Assembly (NCBI GenBank): GCA_944470555.2
Contig: OX104131.1
Span: 20,018,515-20,082,514 of the forward strand
Length of the DNA stretch: 64,000 bases
From: Heterobilharzia americana
Taxonomy: Eukaryota; Platyhelminthes; Trematoda; Strigeidida; Schistosomatidae
Reading direction: 5' to 3'
Under the pieces are notes generated by a model. It was not told where the DNA came from. It saw nothing but the letters and a program-made list of their open reading frames with translations, and ran no database searches. Shown here piece by piece: positions 11,327-25,397 of the stretch; positions within the stretch are counted from its first letter, which is position 1, and the number at the start of each line of letters is the position of its first letter. A program made the translations under genes and the position numbers.

Positions 11327-14300
11327 CGTTTCTTTCATTGCAGTCATTAGTTTTTCTTTTCTGCAATTACTCTCTTTAGCGCTCAGGCAAACGATTCATG
11401 GTGCTCGATATTCCAGGTGAAAAACACGTTGTCTTAGTGCTTTATAGATGGATGGTATCCAAGGATACATGTTTGTCCAGAGAAGGCATCATGGAAGAGG
11501 AAAAGTGATGACCTAACAACCGGATGGAATATTTAGTAGTGTTAAGTTACTATGGAGTATGGTAATATGCTGTAATGCGTCATAACTATCTAACTCATAG
11601 ATACTAAACTGGAAGCGAGGAAGCTCCTTCCAGTTTTCTCACGCAAGCTTGGATACGCATTACCGGATGAGGAAACACTACGGCCGCCGGTTAAGATGCC
11701 ATTCAAGTAAGTTCTTCTACGAATAATTCCTTACTTCTTAGCGATATTAAGAAAACGAATGACGACTACCTGTTTGACGCTGTTGATGTGGAGCTTGCAG
11801 CTGCACAATCGAGTTGTGTAAATGTTGAATATCGCAAGATAAATATGTTGCGGCAAATTTGTTCATGTACTACAAGGTATGCTAGATTAATGTGATGCAC
11901 TTCTTCAACAAGCCAACGTGAGTTTATAACGTCATCCCTTGCATTTCGAACGGGCAGCTTACAGTAAGTGGGACCTGCTCCATTAATGTTAGAAACAGCT
12001 GTAATTCAGTAGAATTGAAACTGGGTGAAACACTGAAGTTAATTCATGCTCTTTTAAGAGGCATGAAAAAAGTCATAAAGTTAAATTTACAGCTGGTAAA
12101 TTACGTTGGAGCAAAGGAATGATGTAACCCCCTGGAATTTAACTTCTCACTGGATTCCAAGGAGGTTTAACATGAATTGTTTTTAACGGGAAGCGCATTC
12201 AAAGAGATACACGTAAGTCACTTCCATTTGACTTGACTCGTGCAGACTACGAAAACTACACTGAAATTGGTGGATGGGACTTTAGTTCGCTATAATCTAG
12301 GTGCAATTTTGAAACCTGAGATAACATTTCAGTATACCCTCCTGGGGAAAAGTTACGAAACCTTGCTGAAGTGTAAATTCTACCGGACCAAGAGATAAGT
12401 TTCAATATTTATCTCCTCTCGCTAGCGATAATAAGGTTAAGGTTCGTGGATGCATCAAGGCCAGAGAAGGATGTCGATCGCGACTTGTAAGTAGTTACTC
12501 GAAACTAATTACAAAATCTCAGAGACAAGATGATCAGGGGAGGTGAAAGGAAGTCTGCAGGCAGCAGTGTAAGTTTTCTACTTGTTTACAGAAGTGACAA
12601 AAATGTCACTGAGGTAACTTAACATTTTGAAATTTCTTACCATTATAACTATCTACCTAAGTGCAAATTATGAATATCATATGCATGGCACATATTAACC
12701 CTTTATTTCTCTTAACAGGCTTTCATTTTACCTCAACAGTAGACATCTTTTAAAGTTGATATAGATCTGTTCCGTTATTTTACACAGATTTCCACGTTTT
12801 TGTGAAGGAAGTAATTGATTTAACATAAACTGTCTTTCAGAACCAGGTAATCAAGAACGGTATTCAACGTAATTCATGATGATCGATATTATGTACAGTT
12901 TTTTAACTAACGACTCACTTAACAAGTCTTGTGAATATGGATGCTTCGTTTTCACTAAATACGTATTTTTTATTCACTTATGACTTTACACATTTCCTTC
13001 CTGTGGCAAGTGATAAGCACGGTAATGTTTACAGCGTTGCTTATCCGGTGTAATTAACGCAACACATATAACAGAATTGGTGGCCGGTAGCAGGATGTAA
13101 TTCCATTTAGGATAGTTTATATGATGTAGCAAAGTGACACGTTTAAAGAGCCTGTTACAGAGTTGTACATGCGGAGAATTATAGGTAAGCATGCATCGTC
13201 CCACTAGAGGATACTGTGATTTGTGACGTTATTCCAGTAGAAAGAATTTGTAGAGGATTAAAGTGTATTTGGCGAAGAGCAAATAGACTTTAAGGAGATT
13301 TGGGGGAGCCATTTCGGGGGAACTTTGGAAATCTCGCAGTTCGGTGAAAGTGAAGACCAACTGTAGCGCTTTGCCAGAATTTACTCCATTTAAGTAGCTT
13401 TTCTCCAAAAATTTCCCCAAAGTGGTATGTTTAAATATACATTCGCAATCGGTAATGATCAAACTAGAAAGAAACAAATCATCTAGCATATCAGTTGGAA
13501 AATGGTAGTCCAAACGTATGGTCAGAATTGAGATTGGTTGTGAAATCATGAATCAATCAGAAAACAACTGCATGATGCTTAAGCTCACCTGTTGAGTTCT
13601 TTAGCTTCACTTTATTTTGCCACCCATGGTAGAAAGCATCTAGTGTCTCATTGCCATCCTGTGTAGCGTCACTGTGAGAGGAGGAGTCAGAATCTCATCT
13701 TCATCGCCTTGTTCGTCAGCACAGGCTCCAGGAGATAACATAACCCGTTAAGGAAGTTAGCCACTTTTTAAAGCGCCAGCTTCAGCTGACCTAAAATGAA
13801 GCCTATTGAAACAAAAACTGAGATCTAAGCTTTTTGTTTTTTAGTTCTTGATTCTCGGCTATTCATTTTTGACACCCATAAATCCGTGACAAAGAATTTC
13901 TTTTCCGTTGATATATTACGACTTAAAACATTGGATAGGGGCCATACAGAGTGAGTAAGGTACAGACTCACTCTCAGGTCACGCTTGCCTCAGTCATTTA
14001 GTTGATTTTCAAATACGTTCTACCTAGTGGCTATCCCATTGAGCGCAGTATCAGCCTAAATGTCACGTTTCCAGCTGTAGGCAGGATGTCTTAGGATACG
14101 ACAGTTGTTTTTGACAGAATTATGATGTCCAATCATTTTAGTAGTTCTGAAGCATCCCAGGGGGCGTTTTTATAGTTCATTAAGGCACTGTAGCAGGATT
14201 AGTCCGGTTCCATGGGCTGGTTATTGCATATTAGGAGGCCCACACTTACTACTTAGTGAAGGTTGGTCAGAGAAACGATAATAACACGGAACTGCGATGC

Positions 14301-15799
14301 GGATTTGTGATGTATATTTGTACCTTTGGGCATAAAAGGCGTAGTTGATCGGTGGTGTTTGAATGAGAATTGCATGAGCGCTTTCTTTAGTGTTAATTTA
14401 CATTCCTGGAGATTTAAGTGCATGGAATGCCATTCATCTTCCTGTGTCTAGTGTGTAGACAATGAGCTGGTAGTTTCACGCATCAAAGCAAAACATAGTT
14501 ATCCTTATGCACTGGAGTTCATGATTGTAGACCCGTGTTGCAGATACTTGCCAGAAGACGAGATAACATATTTGAAGGCTTCAACGGAGTGCATTACTGT
14601 GAAATTTGAATTGCGACAGCTTTGACTTCACAAATCTGGTAAATACGATAGTAATGAGGATTTGAAAGAAGCGCAAGCAAATATATATAACGGTATCCTA
14701 AATGGATGCGTTAAGTGTTTAATTTCATTGTCTTAGATGGTAAGATCCTAGAACGCATGCTGCAGAGGATCAGAGGTGGAACTGAAGTGCTCACGCGGCG
14801 CTCAAACATAAGAATCGATGTAATTTGCTTCAGTCTGGAGGAATAGATGAAAGCTTACCGTAGCTTTCCAGAAGTGATCTGCATGAACTCTGCCTATAAA
14901 ACAAAGAGGCTGTGGTTAGTGGTATCTCCGCTAATGATCACCATGGAGATGCCATCTTTCCCACTCTGTAGTAACGGATGGTTTAGGCATAGGTAGCTAC
15001 TTAATGATGGCTTTTTGTCGATGCGATGTAGCTGCAGATGTAGCTGCCATTTTGAGAATGCCTCAGTATATCTTTCGAAATACGGATCAAGCCAAGGTCT
15101 TTATTAAGAACAGCCTTCACTGCTTATCATCGGGCTTGGTCGAGTGCTCCAAGGGGAATAGAAGGTTTGTTATGAACGTGCGTACTGTAGTATGCTAATG
15201 AAAGAACGTTTGTGACTTCCGACTGTCTTACGAACAGATTCCCTGCGCCTCTGTCAATAGTTTATTTGAAGGAGGCAAGTTAATCGGGTTTAGTCACATC
15301 ACTGTATAGACATAAACCAACATAGTGGAAGGTGGTTAAGAGAATGCGATGTGAATACGGCTACGGATATACTGAAAAATCTTACATTCGAACCTACACC
15401 TGCAGGTAATACATTATTACTGGATGCTGGACTGCTGCAAAGTAGCCACGTACGTTATGGACGTGGAAGAGACTTGCGGTGGGATAGATAACAGTGGCTG
15501 AAACCTTTTCAGGCCAAAAATGAATGTGCATTCAACGCTCAAAAGTTGTAAAAGTAACTGCAATTTTCCACACTCAGATTTCTGCCCTATGGCATTGTAG
15601 GGTCCCGATGATGCCATCACAATTGGCCATAGAAAACCCACACAGTATTTGTATGGATGAAGTATGGTAAAGGGGAGGAACCACATAACAGTTATTTACC
15701 TTCCTTCACAGAAATATGCTGTCTTTGCAGACGGGCTCCCCCTTCCCACAGAAGGTACATTTGCTTTCACTACAGTACAACAATTATAGAACGGCGGAT
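11327..15799. other. Long unassigned stretch
   Basis: Apart from a possible CACTA C-terminal trace at 12,170-12,400, no frame, RNA or repeat here is recognisable to me. Open frames are all under 110 codons and lack conserved motifs. It is probably very old repeat DNA between genes. Confidence 0.35.
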
Positions 15800-17640
15800 A
15801 AAATCAGCTCAAAGCAGCACACAACTGCATCGGTCCAGGTTACCCCACTTTGTAGTGACATGAAAAGAACTGGTGGATGGCATAAGATTGATATTAAAAA
15901 ACTGGTCAGAATAGGCAGCCTCTTCACCTCCAACGGCACTGTATCGGCTGAAAAACAGGATGTAATGGACTGTAGCGCAGCATAGCCGTCCTTCTATGGG
16001 CGGTCAGGCATCTCACCGGCGCCAGAGGTGGCGCGACTTAGCGAATGCCAAACAAGCCTTGGGAACCAGAATCCAGCCGGTTGGAGTGGATGCGTCTCCC
16101 CAAGTGGGTGAAGCGGTCAACGTATTTAGCTACTTGTCCTTCGATCCTTAAATTTGGAACACTTGTAAATGAATCCTTGGGGGTAATTTTGCATTCAACA
16201 GGTGCTGAACTCATCCCAGACACACTTAACTTTCTGCCCAATGGGTTAAGTAGGTTGAGTTTTGCCGGATTCTTTATCTGACAGAAGTGTTTTACGCATT
16301 CCAGGTCAGCTAGGTGCCCTCTGGGGAGTAGGCCGATTCCTGTGGATTCAGAGATACCTTAAGTTATGTCGATTGTGAAATTTATGATATTAGACAGGGG
16401 CAGTAATTATAGATATTTCTGGCCCTCACCACCGTTCGCCATGAGTTCAGGTTGAAACTCTCTATCTGCCCTTGAACGGCTGTGTGAGTTCAAGCAAAGA
16501 ACTTTGATTAGCGTTTCATACTTTCTGACACTTCCTTCGCAGTCATGCACTGGACGGCACCTCATGGTCTACACAGTTGAGTGCCGCCTTCATGTCTAGA
16601 AAAATAGTGCGTTTCAGTCATGAATAAGTATGGCTATGCTTTTTAGCTTGCTGAGGGGTAAAGATCTGGTCGGTGAACGGTAATCCAAGTCTGAAGGCAG
16701 AGCGGTTTCCTTGAGTTTGCTGTTCTCAATCTTCAGCAGGATATTGGATAATCTTATACCCTAAAATCTAGGACGTTATGTTTATCAAACTTATTCATCC
16801 ACGGTTGTCAGAAGTCAGAAGAAGACTTTCCTCCCTTCTTGTTTACTGGAATGACCAACGGAGAAGACTAGTCAGAGGGGACTAACTCTGACTCCCCGGG
16901 GGCCACAAAGCACCTCCGTTACTCTACTGGATAACCCTCTACTTCCTTCATTGAGAAATTCTAGTTGCAAACCATCAGGTGCTGCTGCTTCATGTTGTTT
17001 TGGGTTGAAAACAGCTTTCTCAACTCCAGAGAGATTTTCTATGCAGGTTTGAGCTGGGTTTCTACAACGGAATGAACATCGCCCTGAGACTCATCAAGAT
17101 ATAAACTGCTGCCATATTCATATCCTTAGCTATCCCCCCTGAAACACGTATTTCACGTCCCCATCCCCCAATGGAACGCAGGTAGGCTCCACCAATGACT
17201 GTTTTTTATGACCAGCGGGTTGCGATTGTACACATGCCTGCAATAACGTATAGTTGGGGTTCAAACAGGTACCTCGGAGAGAGTGGGAGTTCTCCGCCGA
17301 TCCTCTACAGCGGTGGCCCATAACAGTATGTTTTCCCTGCGTCTATCAGTGATTTCGTATCGACCGAGACAATGTCTGTCTCCTTATGCCCGAATTCGGT
17401 GGTGGCCAGAAATGAGTGATAAGTGGAGCAAAGTTGCAACGAACAAACATCATTGTCAATTCGCTGGGATGGCATTTCGTGGACACTTCCAACACCCCTT
17501 TTTACCGGGCTCAGTTTTCTTAACTGAGCTTAAGTTATCCGCCATTGTGATTATATCCGAGCGATTTGCACTATACACAAAATTTGGCAGCTTCTGACTT
17601 AATTCATTGTCTGCATCATCCAGACTGCAGCCGATGGGCT
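15800..17640 (-). mobile_element. Old RTE-type element, endonuclease-to-RT, heavily mutated
   Basis: Read on minus from 17,640 downward: KLPNFVYSANRSDIITMADNL (family SDIVIVAGD in the endonuclease) and WATAVEDRRRTPT at about 17,300; the RT part at about 17,040-16,800 has SGVEKAVF..KQ..AAAPDGLQLEF and VIPVNKKG.KSS; then LDMKAALNCVD near 16,590; then VAKYVDRFTHLGRRI at about 16,120. At 15,800-15,900 is the 3' UTR block shared with the copies at 29,040 and 46,378. The order fits a once complete RTE-like element, now full of stops. Confidence 0.65.
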
Positions 17641-18689
17641 CTTGAGCGAAGACGATGAATAGGCATCGGTTGGTCTCGTGATCCTTCCCAGTTTTACAGA
17701 TGCATTCAGTCTGACAACACGCGAGTGGCTACTAACTGATACCGGGTCAAGGCTTGCGCTTTCCATGCTTCAGCTTAGTGTTATGCTTACACTGGCTAGT
17801 CCATGAGAGCTAGCCACTGAACCACTGAACACCCATAAAGTGAAGTTCGCGGAATCACCACATTGGTCGTGTGGGACCAATCGGATGGCTATGTTCGGGC
17901 CTTTTGTATGTGTCTCAGAAACATGACGTCCATTTCTGACTTCGGATAATGTCTACTGTCTGACTTGGCACAGGGTTCACATATTGAGTGCTGCAACGTG
18001 GAACCGACAGTGGGTTTTCCCGAGAATGGGAATTCGGTTCTTATGGTTTATATTATCAGCAGTGGTCACACAGTAAGGGGCTGTCCATCTTGCAAGGGAC
18101 TTGATATTGATATCAGAAGGTGAAGGAAAAGCAGGAGGTCAAAGCAAAGGGGGTAGCTGTTAGTTGATCGGACCTTGTATAATAAGCTAACAGTGTTTTA
18201 TTACTGTAAGAACATATTATCTTAAAACATATGGTTGTTAAGTATTGCACGTAAGCTCATGTACAAATTTTTGTTCGATTTTACTGTCTCCCAGGTATTA
18301 ACGGTCCCCACGTGTAGCAGAAACAGCAATGTACAGGATACGGTCAACGCACACAAAGGATAGTTTTGTGATTTATGAGATTGTGGGATTTCGCAAGTTA
18401 TTTTGAAGGAGGTGTAAGTGCAATAAGAGGCTGTTGGGTGTTGAACCTTAAACAGCAAACAAATTATCGACAGTGGAACCAAGTAATGCTTGTCAGCATG
18501 AGATAAATCACGGTTATTTCAGTGATGGAAACGATTATTTTCATGGTAGGCAGATACATACTACTGATACCGCGGCACCACGATCTTGGTACTACTTATG
18601 TTGTCTCTGAAGAGCATGCTGCTGGTTGACGCTTCCCTGCTGCCCAAGTTGCGGAAGTTGTTTCTGCAGTGCATCTGAAAGAATTAGTT
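17641..18689. other. Unassigned, possibly 5' part of the preceding RTE
   Basis: No clear motif is visible. Position upstream of the minus-strand RTE suggests its N-terminal or 5' region, too decayed to show. Confidence 0.3.
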
Positions 18690-20850
18690 TTTACTACTGC
18701 GGAGCCCATGAAACCCCTGTCTGAGGCCTTTCACACTTAGCCCTTGAGGACTGTGTGGTTGAGATTTGGTTGCTCTAGCACAGGACACGAAATGTTTTTT
18801 TGTTGGCACCAGAATACTACAGGGCAGAGACAGGTGTTCTTTCCAGGGGCCTGCATAGTCCAACCCTGACTTACTGAGCGGAATAATGCAGAACGCTCTT
18901 GACTGTCGTCAAAATCCACCCAACCAGCAGTATGACGTCATGTTTGGACCCAGTTCATTAGGCGACAAGTTAAACTACAGCAGTAGCCGCTTGTCTGTCT
19001 AGCCGTCATCCAAGAAATATCTGTGGAATGGTAAGACACCTAGGAGCTAGGCATTCAAACCAGCATGGAAGGCTGGACCATTGTGACATGCAAGGGCGAC
19101 AAGCACGTCAGAGTAGCGGCTTTCGTTCGGGATATCAGTCCAGTTCAACCCCTGGTGATGGTGCAGGGAGGAATAGAAATGATGTAATGTCGGAAGCATA
19201 ACGAAGTCATAGACAGAAGCCTGATCACTTTGTAGAACTGATGAGGCATACGGAGGGTCATGCCGGGTTTGATACGCCACGCAGCACTATAAATATCCTA
19301 CTTTCGCGTGTGACCATTCTCAGAGCTCTTACGATTAAGGCGTTCCTTATGTAAATGATGACACCACCACCTCTGCACTCTAATCCGCCTCTTGGAGAAG
19401 GAACGAATCCTTGTGGTGGACCCAAAGGGGTGTCAAGTAAACCAAAATGTTAAGCTACGCATAATTTACAGAAATAAGTTCAATGATACACAGATATGGA
19501 AGAATTTGCGTTAAAATACAGAATAGTAACATCAGTGTTATGGATGATGATGGCTTACGTGAATGTTATCTCTTCGAAGCTGTCCACCACAATTTAGCAC
19601 ACTCCAAAGTTAGTTCAGACGACGACATTTGCTAGCTCTCCAGAGTCAACGTTGTTTAACTTGATTTTCGCGATATCCGGAATTAGGATGAGAGGTTCTG
19701 TAGAATCTATGACTATGTCTGTGTCTATTACATTACTTATCTCAGTCTATTTTTTCGAAATGCTACATGGATTTGCATTCAAGATGATGAAGCCAAATAA
19801 ATGAGTTCCCGTTGCAGCCATTAAGGCTTCAGATTATTTGTTTCCGAAACCTCGACGTACGACAACCTGTAGGGAATGCTCATTGCATTACCATTACGTA
19901 ACGTTTGACCAACCCTACTTAACTCGATGTGCTCTAGTACCTGCTTAACAAGTACCTCACCTAGCTTGTAGGTACTGATAACGAAGCACAAGTCAAAAGG
20001 ACTGGTATTCAGTAATATATTCGTAGAAGCAACTTATTTAATGAGAATTAATGTAGTAGTAGTTAATAGTGGAAAAATTAATTTAACTTATCTGGCTAGT
20101 ATTTCTGAACTAGGCACTCTGAGTATGTGAATATTAACCAGCACAAAGAGAGTGCAAAATGACGTCGAAGCCTTCTCGGATGCATGCTTGTTAAAACAAA
20201 ACTTAAAACACCTTAAGCAGCGGGAGGACAGCTAGAGGTTTATTTAGTTAGTTTAATTTAATCTATTTGTTTAACCCATATTTAACCCCCACCTTTAGTT
20301 CTTTTTCTGCGGCTGGTAATCGAGACCTCACTTCTTCCTCTGCTTCTCGTTTGTGATTCTACCAACTAGAGAGAAATTCTTACGTACCAGCTTTCCAGTT
20401 CCTATTATTTTGTGAGTGTTTTTCAGGATAAAATCCTCCCGTGTTGAGTTGACCATGATTTTACCCAGCCAAAATCTGTTTTTGGCAGCAACTGTCTTTT
20501 TTGCCTTGAGTAGAGTGAACCAGACATGTTTTCCACCAGCATCTTGATTAATAAACTTCGTGGCCTACCAAGATCATTTTCGAAACGGTCACTTGGCTCC
20601 GAGTCATTACTTTCTTCAAGTCTGTGGGAGGTAACAAACTTTCACAGAGTTCTGTTTTGTTTTTTCTGTATATACCTGCTTCTCTTTACTATGTGTACAT
20701 TTTCCTTTATCGATATCAACATACTTTTTAGGTGGCTTTCGCACTCGGGTATCATTTTGCCATGGGATATTTTCCAGGTTCTGTACAGCAACATGTATAC
20801 CAACGAATGCTGTATCTTTATCACTATCACAATCGTTAGCCTTCATTTTG
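18690..20850 (-). mobile_element. CR1/Jockey-like element remnant (ORF1 and endonuclease traces)
   Basis: On minus, 20,630-20,530 gives LEESNDSEPSDRFENDLGRP, resembling the ORF1 product of CR1-like elements. Further down, about 19,380, is CRGGGVIIYIRNALIV, the RGGGVxIYVR motif at the start of CR1-type endonucleases. The order (ORF1 before endonuclease) and common strand fit one element. No RT core is visible. Confidence 0.4.
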
Positions 20851-21529
20851 GGTGCTGGCTTCTTCTTCTTGGTATTTAGAAATGGTTTTACTTACTCATT
20901 CAACCCGTGAATATCTCAGCAGTACGATTGACAAACCCAGATGCTCACTGAATTACAATACTTTTCGAGTACTGCAGGGTTAAGACTCATGGGATTTTCA
21001 TGGTATTAAATTTTAAATTCATCACACTGAGTACCGAAGATTACCTCGAAATGGAACCGCGGACTACCACCAGCATTTCTGGGACAATTTTCATTGACCA
21101 TCTCTCGTAGATTTCGGTCAATGTTAATAAAAATAGGTGACAAGTTGGCTGGATAACGAGAAACAATGGTACAAAGACAGTTTACACTGAAGTAAGAGGT
21201 ACTTCAAACTAATCGGTGAGTAAATACGAGAAAATCACCCAAAAAGGAATCCCTCTTATTTTGAGCAAAGATTAGTTTGATCAGGGCAAGAACAAAATTG
21301 GCTTTGATATTTAAACACAAAATGGCGGAGATTTAACAGGGCCTGAAAAAATGACTTCCTTTTTTAAACTGCACTCAAGTACATCTGAATAAAGTTAACT
21401 GAGGTAGACAACAGATTAACCAGCTCATAAAGGTGTATGTCGGCCTTGAAATAAGAACAACCATGACTCAAACTAGACTCAAAACAGCTGTAATTCTGGC
21501 AAGGAAAATATTTGCAAACATAAAACGTA

Positions 21530-21567
21530 TGGTCCTATGTTGATAATGATGATGATGATGATGAAAC
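21530..21567 (+). mobile_element. 3' end scrap of an RTE element with (GAT)n tail
   Basis: GGTCCTATGTTGATAATGAT followed by GAT repeats equals the 3' terminus of the copies at 26,890-27,640 (minus) and 52,870-52,910 (plus). Only the last about 40 bases are present. Confidence 0.65.
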
Positions 21568-21849
21568 GTATGAAGAGCCGTTTGCACTGAAAAAGTAGGT
21601 GAGTACTCATAAAATTCATCCAAAAAATTCTGTTTTTCCTTGATCGAAAATAACTTCATGTAAAGGACAAACACAATACTTTTAGTGTCCAAATACAACA
21701 AATACCAGGGAATAAACTGTATGTAGAAAACTGTATTTACGCAGAACGTGTTGTCTGGCGTTCTTCACAATTTCATTCTAACAGCAGATGGAAACGTCTG
21801 TCTTTTTAGGGGAACTTTATTGACCTAATAATAAAATAAAGTGAATTTA

Positions 21850-23480
21850 AGTGTGTTACCTGTTGCCTAACAAAAAGCCTAACATTTCTGGTGTATATAT
21901 ATACTACCGACACCATAACTTCAATGTACTTCGGTTGATTCATAGTGCTCTTAACTCGCGTTACCATGATATGTGTATGAACAGTGAAGAGAGTAGTGCA
22001 CTAGCTGGCTCGTCTAGAATATATGCTGTCTTCATGGTCATCAAGAAGCGATGAGACTGCATAAGACAACATTTTTCATCTTAGTCACGACAACAAGGCT
22101 TACAATAATTCGACAGATGTGTGAAATATTCAGCGACAAATTCGCAGTTAGTTATCTGGATCCTATAACTCTTTCCTGTAATACCAATGCGGTCTGCAGC
22201 ATAAAAAACTATCCTTTTGTTCCAATAACGCCAATAGGTACTGCTGAATTCACATATCCTGTTATTTTCCAAGCCATTGAAATGCTAACGTACTCTGACA
22301 GCGGTGGAACAGGCGTAGTCCTATAAATATTGCGGCCCAGAAATTCCAGTACTACTATCTAAAATACAGAATCTTTCACCTACCCTAATATAAAAAAAAT
22401 CAATCGTCCTACCTAGATATAAATCCGGTTCAAAAACATTAACTAGTAACTATTGCCTAATAAATATAACGCCAGTAGTTCCCAAAATCATAGAAAAAGT
22501 TGTTTAGGGAGGCATTCTTCAGCACGCGCTTAGTGAAATCACATCCAGTCAACATGGTTTCCTGAAGTAAAGAACCTGGGGGACTTTAAAGACCATCCAA
22601 GGAACAACTGAAGTGAACAATTAAACTTCTGTGTTTTATGAAAATCCGCCTTTCCAGACGAAATAACGAAACGTGATTAGTTATTTCGATCGTTACTAGG
22701 GTGGCCTTTAAAGTGGGCGCGAGATCCTGTATAACTTCTAAGTATTAGTACAAAGTGAGATTGACATAATGTCCAAATGGTCTACCGCTTGAAAACTCCA
22801 GTTCAACACAGGCAAGTGTGGATGGATATGTTTTGGTGGTCCCATGACATACGTTCAGCCACACCTTCACTCAATGAAACTACCTGTTCCTAAAAGCGTC
22901 TCTGACTCTGGATTAAGGTTCCTAGATGACCTGACGTTTTCAGAACAGGTTGCACCACAGACTTGTCAATCTAGAATCCTATTGGGATACATAATTCGTA
23001 ACGTCTACTTCAAAGACATCAAGTTAATGGTCTAATAAACTTGGGTATGTCCATTGCTAGAGTACTGTCCCTTTATTTACTCTTTGATGAAAAACTGAAA
23101 ATAGAGGGTGTAGAAAGACACTTTGCATCTAGATTACTAGGATAGGAGTGCGAGCAGGACTACAAGTCCAGATACATGACTCTAAATCTAGAACCACTTT
23201 GGATGAGACGATTCAAAACCAACCTCACGCTTTTCCTCAGTGTACTGGACAAATTAATCTTTACAGCCAGTGGTGATTTCCATTTCGAACACAACAGTTA
23301 TTATGATCTGCGCGACCACGCCTACAGCGTCACACTGAAGCCTTTTAAATCCTCACTCCATGCGAATGCTTTCGTTGTAAAGTTCTCATATTTCTAACAG
23401 GTTTCCTGTCGGAGTTAAGGTCTCCAAATCAATCCCTGTATTTACTCGGTTACTATAATAACCAAAGAAAATGAATTCTT
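21850..23480 (+). mobile_element. CR1/Jockey-like RT fragment lacking the catalytic core
   Basis: Plus-strand traces in order are IFSDKFAVSYLD, INITPVVPKIIEKVV and SSQHGFLK (all RT N-terminal palm/fingers), then LQFNTGKCGWICFGG, LRFLDDLTFSEQVAPQTCQS, ILLGYIIRNVYFKDIKLM, PLLEYCPFIYS and RFPVGVKVSKSI.VFTRLL (RT thumb and C-terminal part). The segment between SSQHGF and the thumb, which holds the catalytic YADD, is missing, and several stops are present. Confidence 0.7.
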
Positions 23481-25040
23481 TACCTCCAGGAACTCATTAT
23501 CGTGACTGAAGAAATTCCCTTTGGTATGCTTCGAGACAAAACAGCATTCCCCAATACATGGAGATAATCCATTTTCAGTAAAAACGCTTTGAATTATAAA
23601 CAGTTGCATCATGAAACAGTCTTGTTATATTGAATATGTATTATGTTGCGATACATATCAGTGTATTAAACGCTTAATGGATAATGTGCTAGTAGGTTAC
23701 ACAATTATCACCATCTGGTGCCTAATCTATTACGAGTAACTCTCAGAGCCATCCTAACAACTACTGAAATAGGTATTTTTATTTTATGATGAAACTAATT
23801 TCCTAGCCAAAACAAAGAAATCTGATTGGTTATTTCACCAGTTGTTAGGGTGGCATTTGGAATCGTTCATCAATTACACTTTTTAGACGGCAAAAATCGC
23901 TTATGATTCAAATAAAAAGTTAAACCTACAGGCAAAATGTCCATTATTAAGAGCTGTTGAAGAACGTCGTAACATGTGGGTGTTGACAGTCAGACGAGAT
24001 GACACTCCAAGTGTGTCGTATGTGGTTAACGTTTTACAGTGGTAAATATGAAAAATATTCCTACTGGCATAATTAGACAAAACTATACAGACTGCTCTGG
24101 TTTGTGAAAATTTCTGTATGAAGTTGAACATTATCTTCGATGAACAATTTGAGGGTAGTGTCTAGATTGATAGTGAAACTTAAAATCGATATTACGTGTG
24201 GCAGCTGTCGGTTACCATATATAATGTGTTGATATGCTTAGCATTTCGGCAGAACATAGATTCTTGTGACTACTCACCACATACGGAACTGATGTGTGAA
24301 TCAAAGATGCATGTCTAACCTAAATTCTCAACTAGACTTCGGTTTATGTGACCTAAATGAGTCATTACAATTGCATTGGTTATTTATATGTAAACTATAA
24401 TGACAAATCTCATGCTCTTTTAAATACGTATCTTTGAGAATATGCGATTGATTTGTGCACCGTAAGGATAATATGCCTGTCTGAGTTCTTGGACAGTGTG
24501 TTGATACAAATTATAATTCTTGTTTTATTTGTGTCATCTTGGATTACAAGTTTGAATTTAGCACTAAATGTGGAAATTAACTCATAATTCAATTTTAAAA
24601 ACAGGACATCATTTGGTGACCGGTTCATACTTACAGCTAATACCTTCAATCGTCAAATTGTGGTCTCAACAAATTAGCGCTAAATCTTCAAATTCGACAA
24701 TGAATGGCTTAAATTCGAATCTCTGACGGAATATGAATTTCCTCAACGTTACACATACGCCTGTTGGTGAGTGATAACAAATAGTAAATCAAGTTCTAGG
24801 GTTTTCTGTCAATTACTTTTCAACAGTTTACTACGGGAACATGCCACTTAACTTATTAATCACTTTGCAAACTTGAGCGATAAGTACCAATCAGCATCCA
24901 AATCCTGATGAACAGATCAACATAGGTTACCATCTGGTAACCTACCTTCGTACATAGTCCAATCCAAAAGAGGATCAGTCATGATTTAAATAGTTTAGCG
25001 ATTTCAGAATAAATGTCTGACACTAACCATATATAAAACT
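23481..25040. other. No gene recognised; downstream flank of LSD1
   Basis: A block at 23,800-23,895 (GGTTATTTCACCAGTTGTTA, GGGTGGCATTT) resembles 22,675-22,710 in the CR1-like fragment, so it is a small repeat. The rest is AT-rich and featureless to me. Confidence 0.4.
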
Positions 25041-25047
25041 ACATAAA

Positions 25048-25087
25048 TTTATTACTGTTACGGTTAGACTAAAAATGTCCATTTATT
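25048..25087 (-). terminator. Candidate poly(A) signals for LSD1
   Basis: Two AATAAA hexamers lie on the minus strand at 25,082-25,087 and 25,048-25,053, about 310-350 bases past the LSD1 stop codon. They are the first plausible polyadenylation signals after the stop, so the 3' UTR would be about 25,030-25,397. In AT-rich DNA such hexamers are common, so this is positional inference. Confidence 0.4.
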
Positions 25088-25397
25088 ATAAAAGTAGATA
25101 ATAAATTCTTATTCACAGAGATATGCAAGAAGAATACTGAGTAAAAAAAAGGAGAACTTTCACGCAGAGATAGAATACAAAGCAATAAGATAAGCACACC
25201 ATTAGAAGTTTGAATATGACACATATGTGTACAAATGCATCCTAATATCACAACTTGAAAAACGGTGAATAGATACATTTTCGAGTAAAAGAAAGAAGAT
25301 ATCTATAGTTAAACATATTCGAAGGGGGAATTATTGTCAAAAGAAAAGAGGAAGAAGACGTGAACAGTGAAGTAATTTACAAGTAGAAATTTGTAGA

